In this document: positions 15,144 to 22,485 of the stretch, one piece after another
Position numbering within the stretch: the stretch's first letter is position 1
How the letters are laid out: every line of letters starts with the position of its first letter
Assembly: GCA_027079365.1 (NCBI GenBank)
Contig: JALWVW010000081.1
Span: forward strand, 1 to 23,174
DNA: 23,174 bases
Origin: Campylobacteraceae bacterium
GTDB lineage: Bacteria > Campylobacterota > Campylobacteria > Campylobacterales > Sulfurovaceae
Direction: 5' to 3'
Notes under the pieces: model-generated
The model's input: the letters and a program-made list of their open reading frames with translations, nothing else
Databases searched by the model: none
Told to the model about the DNA's origin: nothing
Translations under genes and position numbers: made by a program

Positions 15144-15878
15144 ATGAAACTACAAGAAATATACGATGTATTAAACAAAATCAGCCCCTTTGAGCTTCAG
15201 GAAAAATGGGATAACTCAGGACTGATCGTCGGAGAGATGGATCGAGAAGTGACAGATATCGTACTTTCACTGGATATCGATGCAGATATGACAGAAGAAG
15301 CAGTCGAAGGGACGCTCTTTGTCGTGCATCACCCACTGATCTTTTCTGAACTGACTTCACTGGACTTTGCTAAGTATCCCTCCAACCTGCTAGAGAAAAT
15401 GATACTAAAAAAGCAATCCTGTATCGCACTGCATACCAATTTTGACAAAACCCATCTCAACCGTTATGTATTTGAGAAAGTGTTGGGTCTCGAGACTGTC
15501 AAGCAGGAGGCATTTGTCTGTATGGCAAAAGGAGCGTGGAAGTACAAGGAACTGTTGCAGCTACTTAAAGAAAAATTAGGACTTTCAACCCTGAAAGTAA
15601 TAGGCAAAAAAGAGGTCGTTAATAGTATTGCACTGACCACAGGATCGGGTGCATCACTGATCGATGAGGTTGAAGCTGACTGCTTTCTGACAGGCGATAT
15701 CAAGTATCATGATGCGATGAAGGCACTGAGTGAAGATCTGATGATGGTGGATATAGGACACTATGAGAGTGAGTGCTTTTTTGCAGAGATTTTGGCAGAG
15801 GAGTTGAAGATTTTAGGGATTTTAGCTATAATCATGAAATCAAAAAATCCATTTATGATGGAAACAGTACCCCAATAA
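15144..15878 (+). CDS. NIF3-like dinuclear metal protein (DUF34)
   Basis: A 244-residue NIF3/YbgI-type protein, a conserved family with a two-metal site and no settled role; some are annotated as GTP cyclohydrolase I type 2. Metal-ligand candidates are VVHHPLIF (two His), HTNFDKT, and GHYESE near the C-terminus, with EKWDNSGLIVG at the N-terminus and TGDIKYHDA preceding the last site. AAGGT lies 8 bases before the ATG. Order glyQ-nif3-zinc ribbon-waaA equals what I recall of Campylobacter jejuni Cj0704-Cj0707. Confidence 0.9.
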   Translation: MKLQEIYDVLNKISPFELQEKWDNSGLIVGEMDREVTDIVLSLDIDADMTEEAVEGTLFVVHHPLIFSELTSLDFAKYPSNLLEKMILKKQSCIALHTNFDKTHLNRYVFEKVLGLETVKQEAFVCMAKGAWKYKELLQLLKEKLGLSTLKVIGKKEVVNSIALTTGSGASLIDEVEADCFLTGDIKYHDAMKALSEDLMMVDIGHYESECFFAEILAEELKILGILAIIMKSKNPFMMETVPQ

Positions 15879-15892
15879 ACAATTTACCACCC

Positions 15893-15898
15893 AAAGGA
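15893..15898 (+). promoter_or_regulatory. Ribosome binding site fixing a TTG start
   Basis: AAAGGA lies seven bases before TTG 15906. No in-frame ATG lies near, and the first residues after the TTG already belong to the coiled-coil domain. Confidence 0.7.
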
Positions 15899-15905
15899 TA
15901 AAGTA

Positions 15906-16625
15906 TTGAATAAGCACCTGGAAGGGCTAGTAGAGCTCTCAACAATCGATAAAAGCGTAGATGCATTTACACCACAAATAGAGGCTGTACAGAAAAAGAT
16001 CGCCAAAGAGCAGCGCAAAGTAGATGAGGTAAGTGAGAGAGCAGAATCGCTTAAGAGTCTGATAGAAGACAACCAGAGTAAGATCAAGAGCTATGAAGAG
16101 CAGATTGCTACTTTGGATGAGCAGTTGAAATCTATCCAGAAAAAAAATAAAGCTGTTACCAATGAGAAGGAGATGAAGGCACTCTCCATGGAAGAGGAGC
16201 TTGCCAAAGAGAAATTGACTTTTGCCAATGAAGAGATCGAAAGATTGGGGAAAATCAATGAAACAAAAGGAGAAGAAGCGGCAGAACTTGAGGCGACACT
16301 TTCTGAGCTTAGCACAACGGTAGCGTCTGTCAATAAAGAAGCACAAAAAGAGCTTGCTGAGATCGAAAAGCAAAAAGAGGGTCTGTATCAAAAAAGAGTA
16401 GAGAAGATATCTGGTATCGACCAGAAGATTCTGGCATTTTACGAAAAAGTAAGAAACTGGGCAGGCAATACCGCTGTCGTGCCTGTCAAAAAACAGGCCT
16501 GCTACGGCTGCTATATGAAGATCAATGACAAAGCCTATACGGAAGTCATCCGGGGTGAAGAGATCGCCACCTGTCCACACTGCGGTAGAATCCTCTACCT
16601 AGAGAAGGAAACTGCTGAGGCTTAA
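15906..16625 (+). CDS. FlgZ/HP0958-like coiled-coil zinc-ribbon protein
   Basis: A 239-residue protein made of a long charged coiled-coil hairpin (about 1-175, rich in Glu, Lys and Gln) and a C-terminal C4 zinc ribbon: Cys199-x2-Cys202 and Cys223-x2-Cys226. In Helicobacter pylori the homologue HP0958 (FlgZ) stabilises sigma-54 (RpoN) and affects flagellin mRNA, so it is tied to flagellum assembly; that role here is inferred from family and gene order. It starts with TTG 27 bases after nif3, with a good AAAGGA site, and waaA follows 20 bases after its stop. The zinc ribbon is intact. Confidence 0.88.
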   Translation: MNKHLEGLVELSTIDKSVDAFTPQIEAVQKKIAKEQRKVDEVSERAESLKSLIEDNQSKIKSYEEQIATLDEQLKSIQKKNKAVTNEKEMKALSMEEELAKEKLTFANEEIERLGKINETKGEEAAELEATLSELSTTVASVNKEAQKELAEIEKQKEGLYQKRVEKISGIDQKILAFYEKVRNWAGNTAVVPVKKQACYGCYMKINDKAYTEVIRGEEIATCPHCGRILYLEKETAEA

Positions 16626-16645
16626 TCTCCTGAGCAGGGAAGCCC

Positions 16646-17806
16646 ATGTTTAAATACGCTTATTGGACAGTGGGTCTTCTGCTTTATGTTTTCTCTCTTC
16701 CCCTAATGCTTTATAAGCAGCGAAAACCAAGATACAAAGAGCGTATCCCTGCACGATACTTCCTGAAAAACAATCCAAAATTTACTAAAAGTGGTATCTG
16801 GTTCCATAGCTGCTCTCTGGGCGAGACACGGGGATTACAGCCAATTATTGACCAGATTGATGATGTGGTCAATATGAGTGTGGTCACCAATACTGCTTTT
16901 GCCGAAGCCAACAAAATGGCAAATGCGGAGGTGCGGTATCTTCCTTTTGAAATCCTCCTCCCTTTTTGGACAACCAGACAAAAGATCCTGATCGTTACAG
17001 AAGCAGAGTATTGGTATTTTCTCTTTTTGATCGCCAAGATAAAAGGAGTGCCTACGATGCTGATGAATGCCAGAATCAGTGATAAGCACTATGGAGGATA
17101 CAAAAGATACAAATGGTTCTATAAAAAGATACTGGACAATATCGATATGATCTTTGCCCAGAGTCAGAAAGATAAGGAGAGACTAGAGGAACTGGGTGCC
17201 AAAAATGTACAGGTTACAGGCAACAGTAAATTGGTTAATCTACCGAAGGTCACCAAGAAGCTGATCAAACCGGAGGGGCGTATGATCGTAGGTAGCAGCA
17301 CACATGCACCGGAAGAAAAGCTGATACTGGATGCCTGGTCCAGAGAGCAGGGGCGGCTGATTATGGTACCACGCCATCCTGAGCGGTTTGATGAAGTAGA
17401 CCAATTGATTCAAAAGTGCATAGAGAAGAGTGATCTCTCCTATCATCGCTATAGCCAAAAGCAGAGTCTTGATGCAGATATTGTCCTTGTGGATAGAATG
17501 GGTGAACTGATCAATATCTATGCTATCAGTGATGTGGTGATTTTGGGTGGGGGATTTGTCTATGGGAGTGGAGGACACAACCCTATCGAACCTGCTTATT
17601 TCAACAATATCCTGATCACTGGGGAGCTGATCTACAATCAAACATCCCTGTATGACTGTCTGGAGCATTACCGTGTGATCAAAAATGAAGCCCTGGCACA
17701 GACACTAAATGAGCTGGATCAGATGCAGCCATGTAGGATTACGCAAAAAGGCACGATAGAACCAATTATGCGCTACATCAACCATGAAGTGTACGGGAGG
17801 GAGTAA
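16646..17806 (+). CDS. waaA: Kdo transferase (lipid A Kdo transferase, GT30)
   Basis: A 386-residue inner-membrane-associated glycosyltransferase that moves Kdo from CMP-Kdo to lipid A precursor. An N-terminal hydrophobic anchor (about 6-24) precedes HSCSLGETRG with the likely general base Glu60, then NARISDKHYGGYKRYKWFY, FAQSQKDKERLEELGA, VTGNSKLV, VPRHPERF and the CMP-sugar-binding GGGFVYGSGGHNPIEP. Length is slightly below the roughly 420 of E. coli. AGGGA precedes the ATG. Its stop is one base before the start of the aldolase/CMP-sugar synthetase fusion gene, so sugar activation and transfer are made from one transcript. Confidence 0.94.
   Translation: MFKYAYWTVGLLLYVFSLPLMLYKQRKPRYKERIPARYFLKNNPKFTKSGIWFHSCSLGETRGLQPIIDQIDDVVNMSVVTNTAFAEANKMANAEVRYLPFEILLPFWTTRQKILIVTEAEYWYFLFLIAKIKGVPTMLMNARISDKHYGGYKRYKWFYKKILDNIDMIFAQSQKDKERLEELGAKNVQVTGNSKLVNLPKVTKKLIKPEGRMIVGSSTHAPEEKLILDAWSREQGRLIMVPRHPERFDEVDQLIQKCIEKSDLSYHRYSQKQSLDADIVLVDRMGELINIYAISDVVILGGGFVYGSGGHNPIEPAYFNNILITGELIYNQTSLYDCLEHYRVIKNEALAQTLNELDQMQPCRITQKGTIEPIMRYINHEVYGRE
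17795..17803 (+). promoter_or_regulatory. Strong ribosome binding site of the fusion gene
   Basis: GGGAGGGAG inside the 3' end of waaA, with GGAGG seven bases before ATG 17808. This selects 17808 over the in-frame ATG at 17784, which has no comparable site and would lie within waaA. Confidence 0.8.
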
Positions 17807-17807
17807 G

Positions 17808-20111
17808 ATGTCAATTAGGATTTTGGACTGTACACTGAGAGACGGTGGGTATATCAATGACTGGCAATTCAAGAATCATCAGATAGAGACCATTCTCTCG
17901 GCACTTAAAGAATCCAAAGTCGATATCGTAGAGTGTGGCTATCTCAACAGCGCTTCCGGGGAAGAAAATGACTCAACATGCTATAGCCGGATTGAAGATG
18001 TGATGGCTATAGATGGACAAAATACTTCTCAGCATGCGGTGGTGATGATCAACCATGGAGATTATAGTATCGATAGTCTCCCAGATAGAGAGCAGGGGGG
18101 GATAGAGGGGATTCGTCTTGCTTTTCATCAAAGAGACATCCAAGAAGCGATGGTATCAGCGGCAAAAATTATTGCACTGGGATATCAGCTATACCTCCAG
18201 CCAATGGTGACAAAAAACTATACAGACGAGGCCTTTCTCTCTCTTGTGGCAGAGGCCAATAGTCTGGGTGCTTATGCTTTCTATATCGTGGACAGTTTTG
18301 GCTCTATGCTTCTGGAGGAGTTTGGACACTATATGCAATTGGCAGATGAGAATCTTCGTCATGATATTGCATTGGGATACCATTCGCACAACAATATGCA
18401 GCTTGCGTTCTCCAATGCAATTCATATGAGTCGTGCCCGTATGGATCGTGATGTGATCATTGATGCCAGTATCTATGGTATCGGCAGGGGTGCGGGCAAT
18501 CTAAATACAGAACTAATTGCAGATTATCTGAATCGCACACAGCAAAAGCACTATGATACCCTGCCGCTATTAGAAGTGGTCGATGCCTTTTTGCATACAT
18601 TGATGGCAGAGCATCCGTGGGGATTTTCTCCTGCGCAGTATCTTTCTGCCTCTTTTGACTGTCATCCTAACTATGCCACCTATCTTATCGATAAAAATAC
18701 TAACCATATCGTAGGGATACGGCAGGTGCTTTCTCGTATACCTGAGGAGAAAAAGGTAAGCTTTGACCGAAAATTGATCGAAACACTCTATATGGATTTT
18801 CTCTTGGAGCCCAAAAACAAAGCAGGCGGAACCTGGGAGATTCCTGTCAAGAAGAATGTGCTGCTTGTTGCCTCAGGAAGCAGTGTGGAGAGCTACAGGA
18901 CACTAGTCTCGCAGAAGGCCGCAGAGGAGGAATATCTCTCGATTGCATTAAACCATATGCCTGGATTTGCCTGTGATCTTTTCTTCTTTTCCAATCAAAA
19001 ACGCTATGATGAGTTTGCCTCAGTGCTGCCCATGGATAGAGTGATTCTGACGGACAATATCGCTACAGACAAGAGCCCCAAGGTTATTTTGGCATTTAGA
19101 TCGTTGGTTTTTGTCGAAGCGTTGTTTGTCAAAAATGTGGCCGCAGTGGCGATCAATGCCTTGCTGCAAAGAGGGGTCAATAGACTTGAGATAGCAGGTT
19201 TGGATGGATATGATCTGTCGCAACCCAACTACTCCTATGACGAAACCAGTCTAATCATGGATAAAAAAGCCATGGAAGAAGAGAACGAGATATTGAGACA
19301 GGCACTCAAACATCTCTCATCAAAAGTTGCGATCTCGTTTGTCACCCCGTCTATATTTGCCAAAAGTATGGCATTGCGAATCTTGGGTGTGATTCCTGCC
19401 CGCTACAAATCCAGCCGCTTCGAAGGTAAACCACTTTGCCTGATTAAAGATATCCCCATGATCAAACGTACCTATATACAGGCAAAGCGATCCAAACTTT
19501 TGACCGATCTTATTGTGGCAACAGACAGCCCAAAGATAGAGCGCTATTGCCAGTCCGAAGGGATTCCCGTGGTGATGACAAGTCCGTCATGTTTGACAGG
19601 TACGGATCGTTTGGCAGAGGTTGCCTTGATGTACCCTTCTGATCTCTATGTCAATATCCAAGGAGATGAGCCAGTTATAGATGCTCAGGCGATAGATGAG
19701 GTAGTAGCACTCTTTAGGGAGCATGGGCAGCGCTATGTCGCCTACAATCTCTATAAGGAGATTGCAGCAGAGGAAGAGGTGGCAAGTGATACGATTATCA
19801 AAGTCATCGTCAATGAGCAGGATGAGCTACTTTATATGTCTAGGCTTCCTGTACCATTTAGCAAGTCAGAGATGGTGCCTACTTACAAAAAACAGGTTTG
19901 TGTCTATGGCTTTACCAAGCAGGCATTGGAACTTTTTTCCAGTAGAGACAAAACCTGTAATGAACAGTATGAAGATATAGAGATACTGCGCTTTTTGGAT
20001 ATGGGCTATAAGGTCAAAATGGCACAAACCACACTGGATTCTATCGCCGTGGATGTGCCAGAGGATGTCAAAAAAGTAGAACGCTATCTACATGAGAGAG
20101 GATTAGCATAA
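17808..20111 (+). CDS. Fusion: HOA-like aldolase, unassigned middle domain, CMP-Kdo-synthetase-like domain
   Basis: A 767-residue protein with three parts. Residues 1 to about 280 form a DRE-TIM metal-dependent aldolase/lyase barrel: LDCTLRDGGY (Arg11, Asp12), GYHSHNN (His192, His194) and GIGRGAGN (224-231), as in 4-hydroxy-2-oxovalerate aldolases. Residues about 348-515 look Rossmann-like (VLLVASGSS, then IALNHMPG, LEIAGLDGYD) and are unassigned. Residues 523-767 resemble KdsB: VIPARYKSSRFEGKPL, TGTDRLAEV, NIQGDEP, YMSRLPVP and VDVPED. Both metal-binding Asp positions are kept, but the HLGIYGY of ordinary KdsB is QVCVYGF. The gene lies between waaA and a HAD phosphatase (1-base overlap). I infer it makes and CMP-activates a 3-deoxy-ulosonic acid other than Kdo from pyruvate and an aldehyde. 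The substrate is unknown. Confidence 0.85.
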   Translation: MSIRILDCTLRDGGYINDWQFKNHQIETILSALKESKVDIVECGYLNSASGEENDSTCYSRIEDVMAIDGQNTSQHAVVMINHGDYSIDSLPDREQGGIEGIRLAFHQRDIQEAMVSAAKIIALGYQLYLQPMVTKNYTDEAFLSLVAEANSLGAYAFYIVDSFGSMLLEEFGHYMQLADENLRHDIALGYHSHNNMQLAFSNAIHMSRARMDRDVIIDASIYGIGRGAGNLNTELIADYLNRTQQKHYDTLPLLEVVDAFLHTLMAEHPWGFSPAQYLSASFDCHPNYATYLIDKNTNHIVGIRQVLSRIPEEKKVSFDRKLIETLYMDFLLEPKNKAGGTWEIPVKKNVLLVASGSSVESYRTLVSQKAAEEEYLSIALNHMPGFACDLFFFSNQKRYDEFASVLPMDRVILTDNIATDKSPKVILAFRSLVFVEALFVKNVAAVAINALLQRGVNRLEIAGLDGYDLSQPNYSYDETSLIMDKKAMEEENEILRQALKHLSSKVAISFVTPSIFAKSMALRILGVIPARYKSSRFEGKPLCLIKDIPMIKRTYIQAKRSKLLTDLIVATDSPKIERYCQSEGIPVVMTSPSCLTGTDRLAEVALMYPSDLYVNIQGDEPVIDAQAIDEVVALFREHGQRYVAYNLYKEIAAEEEVASDTIIKVIVNEQDELLYMSRLPVPFSKSEMVPTYKKQVCVYGFTKQALELFSSRDKTCNEQYEDIEILRFLDMGYKVKMAQTTLDSIAVDVPEDVKKVERYLHERGLA

Positions 20112-20749
20112 TGGTTCAAAATATTATTTTTGATTTTGATGGAGTGATTTTGGACAGTATGCCTATTCGAGAACTGGGCTTTAGGGAGATATTTTCGGCG
20201 TATGATGATGCCTTGATTGACCAACTGCTGCAGTACCATGAGGAAAACGGAGGCCTTTCTCGTTATATCAAGATTGCCTACTTCTATAACGAAATACTCC
20301 ATAAACCGATCACACAGGTGCAGATCGATGCCTTGGCAGCGGCATTTTCCGAGATCATGAGAGAGAGATTGACAGATCGTGCTTTTTTGATAGCGGAGAC
20401 AGTGGATTTCCTGCAGAGGAATCATCAAGCATATCGTATGCATATCGCCTCCGGATCAGATCAGGAGGAGCTGCGATATCTGTGTGGAGAGTTGGGAGTG
20501 GCAGATTATTTTCTGAGTATTCATGGTTCTCCGACACACAAAAATGCGCTTGTCGCAAAGATTCTCTCTGATTATGACTATATCAAAGAGGAGACCATTC
20601 TGATCGGTGACAGTATGAATGACTATATTGCAGCAGAGACCAATGGCATAGCCTTTTATGGGTATAATAATACAGCATTGGGTGATGTCTCACAGGAGTA
20701 CTTGAATGATTACAGGGCACTGGACAAAGGACGAAGCGTTGAAGCATAG
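20111..20749 (+). CDS. HAD-superfamily phosphatase with helical cap
   Basis: A 212-residue HAD hydrolase of the phosphoglycolate-phosphatase/beta-phosphoglucomutase type. Motif I is DFDGVILDS (nucleophile Asp8, acid Asp10), a helical cap spans about 15-85, motif II is IASGSD, motif III Lys lies in THKNALV, and motif IV is IGDSMNDY. It is not KdsC-like: KdsC is shorter, lacks a cap and usually reads DVDGVLTDG. The ATG overlaps the fusion gene's TAA by one base, and its end overlaps kpsF by 11 bases, so it is made together with both. A sugar phosphate, perhaps the aldolase product or its precursor, is the likely substrate by context only. Confidence 0.85.
   Translation: MVQNIIFDFDGVILDSMPIRELGFREIFSAYDDALIDQLLQYHEENGGLSRYIKIAYFYNEILHKPITQVQIDALAAAFSEIMRERLTDRAFLIAETVDFLQRNHQAYRMHIASGSDQEELRYLCGELGVADYFLSIHGSPTHKNALVAKILSDYDYIKEETILIGDSMNDYIAAETNGIAFYGYNNTALGDVSQEYLNDYRALDKGRSVEA
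20726..20731 (+). promoter_or_regulatory. Ribosome binding site fixing the kpsF TTG start
   Basis: AAAGGA seven bases before TTG 20739. The upstream in-frame ATG (20706) has no such site and would add 11 residues without similarity to the family. Confidence 0.65.
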
Positions 20750-21704
20750 TACAGGAAATCAAACAAAAATATCCGATACAGCCAAAGAGATATTTGAGAC
20801 AGAGTCACGGGAAATCGCAAATCTTTCAGATCTGTTGACGGATGATTTTGAAAATGCTACTGAAGATATCCTAAAAAGTGAAGGGAAGTTGATCGTCTCA
20901 GGCATGGGTAAATCAGGGCTGATCGGGACAAAGATCGCTGCTACGCTTGCGAGTACGGGGACACCGAGCTTTTTTCTGCATCCTGGAGAGGCCTATCATG
21001 GAGATCTCGGGGTCATTGAAAGGGAAGATATCGTGCTGCTGCTATCCAATTCTGGTGAGACGGATGAAGTACTCAAACTTATTCCCTTTTTGAAAGCACG
21101 GGGAAACAGAATCATTGCAGTTACCGGCAATCCCTCTTCCACACTGGCGATGCATGCAGACTACCATCTCAATGTACATGTACAGACAGAGGGGTGTCCT
21201 CTCAATCTCGCACCTATGGCATCTACCACGGCCATGCTGGTGATGGGTGATGCGCTCGCTGCTGCACTGATGCAGCTTCGAGGTTTTGAGGATAGAGATT
21301 TTGCGCAGTACCATCCTGGAGGAAGTTTGGGGAGGCGTCTCTTGACCAAGGTTGAGGATGTGATGAGCGTTCAAGATTTGCCTGTGTGCTCCCTAGAGGA
21401 GAATATCAAAGAGATTACCAGAGTTATCACACAGAGCAAGTATGGCTTGATCGTGGTGGTGTCAGAGGGACACATAGAGGGAGTGATCACTGATGGCGAT
21501 ATTAGGCGCGCCATGGAGGATGAAGAGCATTTTTTCAGCTTTTCAGCTTCGTTGCTTATGACACATGATCCCAAAACCATCCGCCATGATGCCAGCTTGA
21601 CAGAGGCGCAATCCCTGATGACCGAAGCCAAGATAAATTCTCTTATCGTGACAAAAGAGGGTCTGTTTGTGGGTGTCATCCAAATCTATGATATAGGATT
21701 GTGA
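20739..21704 (+). CDS. kdsD: D-arabinose-5-phosphate isomerase (KpsF/KdsD)
   Basis: A 321-residue isomerase converting D-ribulose 5-phosphate to D-arabinose 5-phosphate, the first committed step to Kdo. The SIS domain carries VSGMGKSGLIGTKIAATLAS, FFLHPGEAYHGDLG, LLSNSGETDEV and the NLAPMASTTAMLVMGDALA and FAQYHPGGSLGRRL segments. Two CBS repeats follow (about 208-262 and 275-321), with VITDGDIRRAM in the first. I placed the start at TTG 20739, not the ATG at 20706, because of AAAGGA at 20726-20731; this overlaps the HAD gene by 11 bases and suggests coupling. Either KdsD or KpsF naming is possible, since the two are isozymes. Confidence 0.93.
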   Translation: MKHSTGNQTKISDTAKEIFETESREIANLSDLLTDDFENATEDILKSEGKLIVSGMGKSGLIGTKIAATLASTGTPSFFLHPGEAYHGDLGVIEREDIVLLLSNSGETDEVLKLIPFLKARGNRIIAVTGNPSSTLAMHADYHLNVHVQTEGCPLNLAPMASTTAMLVMGDALAAALMQLRGFEDRDFAQYHPGGSLGRRLLTKVEDVMSVQDLPVCSLEENIKEITRVITQSKYGLIVVVSEGHIEGVITDGDIRRAMEDEEHFFSFSASLLMTHDPKTIRHDASLTEAQSLMTEAKINSLIVTKEGLFVGVIQIYDIGL

Positions 21705-21708
21705 GCGT

Positions 21709-22485
21709 ATGAAGACAATTGTAGTGATTCCTGCCAGACTCCATGCCAGCAGACTGCCCAATAAGGTATTGCTCGATCTCAAGGGTAAGCCTGTGATCCA
21801 GAGGGTCTATGAGCAGTGCAAGAAGGCAAAAAAAGTAGATGCTGTCTATATCGCAACGGATCATACCGATATACAAGAGGTCTGTCTGGGGTTTACCGAG
21901 AATGTAATCATGACAAAATCGACCCATGAGTCAGGCACGGATAGGATCGCAGAGGTGGCCGAGTCACTGGAGTGTGCCGTGGTCATCAATGTGCAGGGGG
22001 ATGAGCCTTTCATGGATCCTTTGTTGATCGATACTGTGGCGGAGGCCTTTGTGCCCGGTGTCTCTATGGTCAGTGCCATGCATAAAATCACAAAAATCTC
22101 AGATCTCAAAAGTAGCAATGTGGTCAAAGTGGTAGTGGACAGAGAGAGCTACGCACTTTACTTTTCCCGTGCGATCATCCCGCATCATAGGGATGCGTGG
22201 GAGGGGTTGCTCACGCATCATGATACCATTCCGTCAGCATTGATATTTTTTAGGCATTTGGGTATCTATGGGTATACCAAAGCGTTTCTGTTGGAGTATG
22301 CGAAGATGGAGCAAAGCTATCTAGAGAGAGTGGAGAGACTAGAGCAGCTAAGAGTGATAGAAAATGGACACAAAATCAAGATGATAGAGACGGACTATAA
22401 CTCTATCGGTATAGACACAGAAGAGGACTACCAAAAAGCATTGAAGTTGCTTGACGGAGTGGAGAAAGGATTCAAAGATGCATAG
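21709..22485 (+). CDS. kdsB: CMP-Kdo synthetase
   Basis: A 258-residue 3-deoxy-manno-octulosonate cytidylyltransferase that makes CMP-Kdo from CTP and Kdo. Canonical motifs are present: VVIPARLHASRLPNK at the N-terminus, SGTDRIAEV, NVQGDEP with the metal-binding Asp, YFSRAIIP, RHLGIYGYTKAFL and VERLEQLRVIENG, then IGIDTEEDY. All are closer to standard KdsB than the domain at the end of the fusion protein, so this is the true housekeeping copy. It starts four bases after the kpsF stop and overlaps kdsA by eight bases. Confidence 0.94.
   Translation: MKTIVVIPARLHASRLPNKVLLDLKGKPVIQRVYEQCKKAKKVDAVYIATDHTDIQEVCLGFTENVIMTKSTHESGTDRIAEVAESLECAVVINVQGDEPFMDPLLIDTVAEAFVPGVSMVSAMHKITKISDLKSSNVVKVVVDRESYALYFSRAIIPHHRDAWEGLLTHHDTIPSALIFFRHLGIYGYTKAFLLEYAKMEQSYLERVERLEQLRVIENGHKIKMIETDYNSIGIDTEEDYQKALKLLDGVEKGFKDA

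Noticed and set aside
15939..16580. 213-codon minus-strand frame opposite the zinc-ribbon gene
   Set aside because: The Phe/Leu-rich product is the mirror of Glu/Lys coiled-coil codons, not a membrane protein of its own.
19368..20111. The second KdsB-like region as a pseudogene or duplication error
   Set aside because: The frame is intact, nucleotide and metal motifs are kept, and divergence is patterned on the sugar side, so it looks functional.
20111..20749. HAD protein as KdsC (Kdo-8-phosphate phosphatase)
   Set aside because: It has a helical cap and DFDGVILDS, while KdsC is shorter, capless and usually reads DVDGVLTDG.
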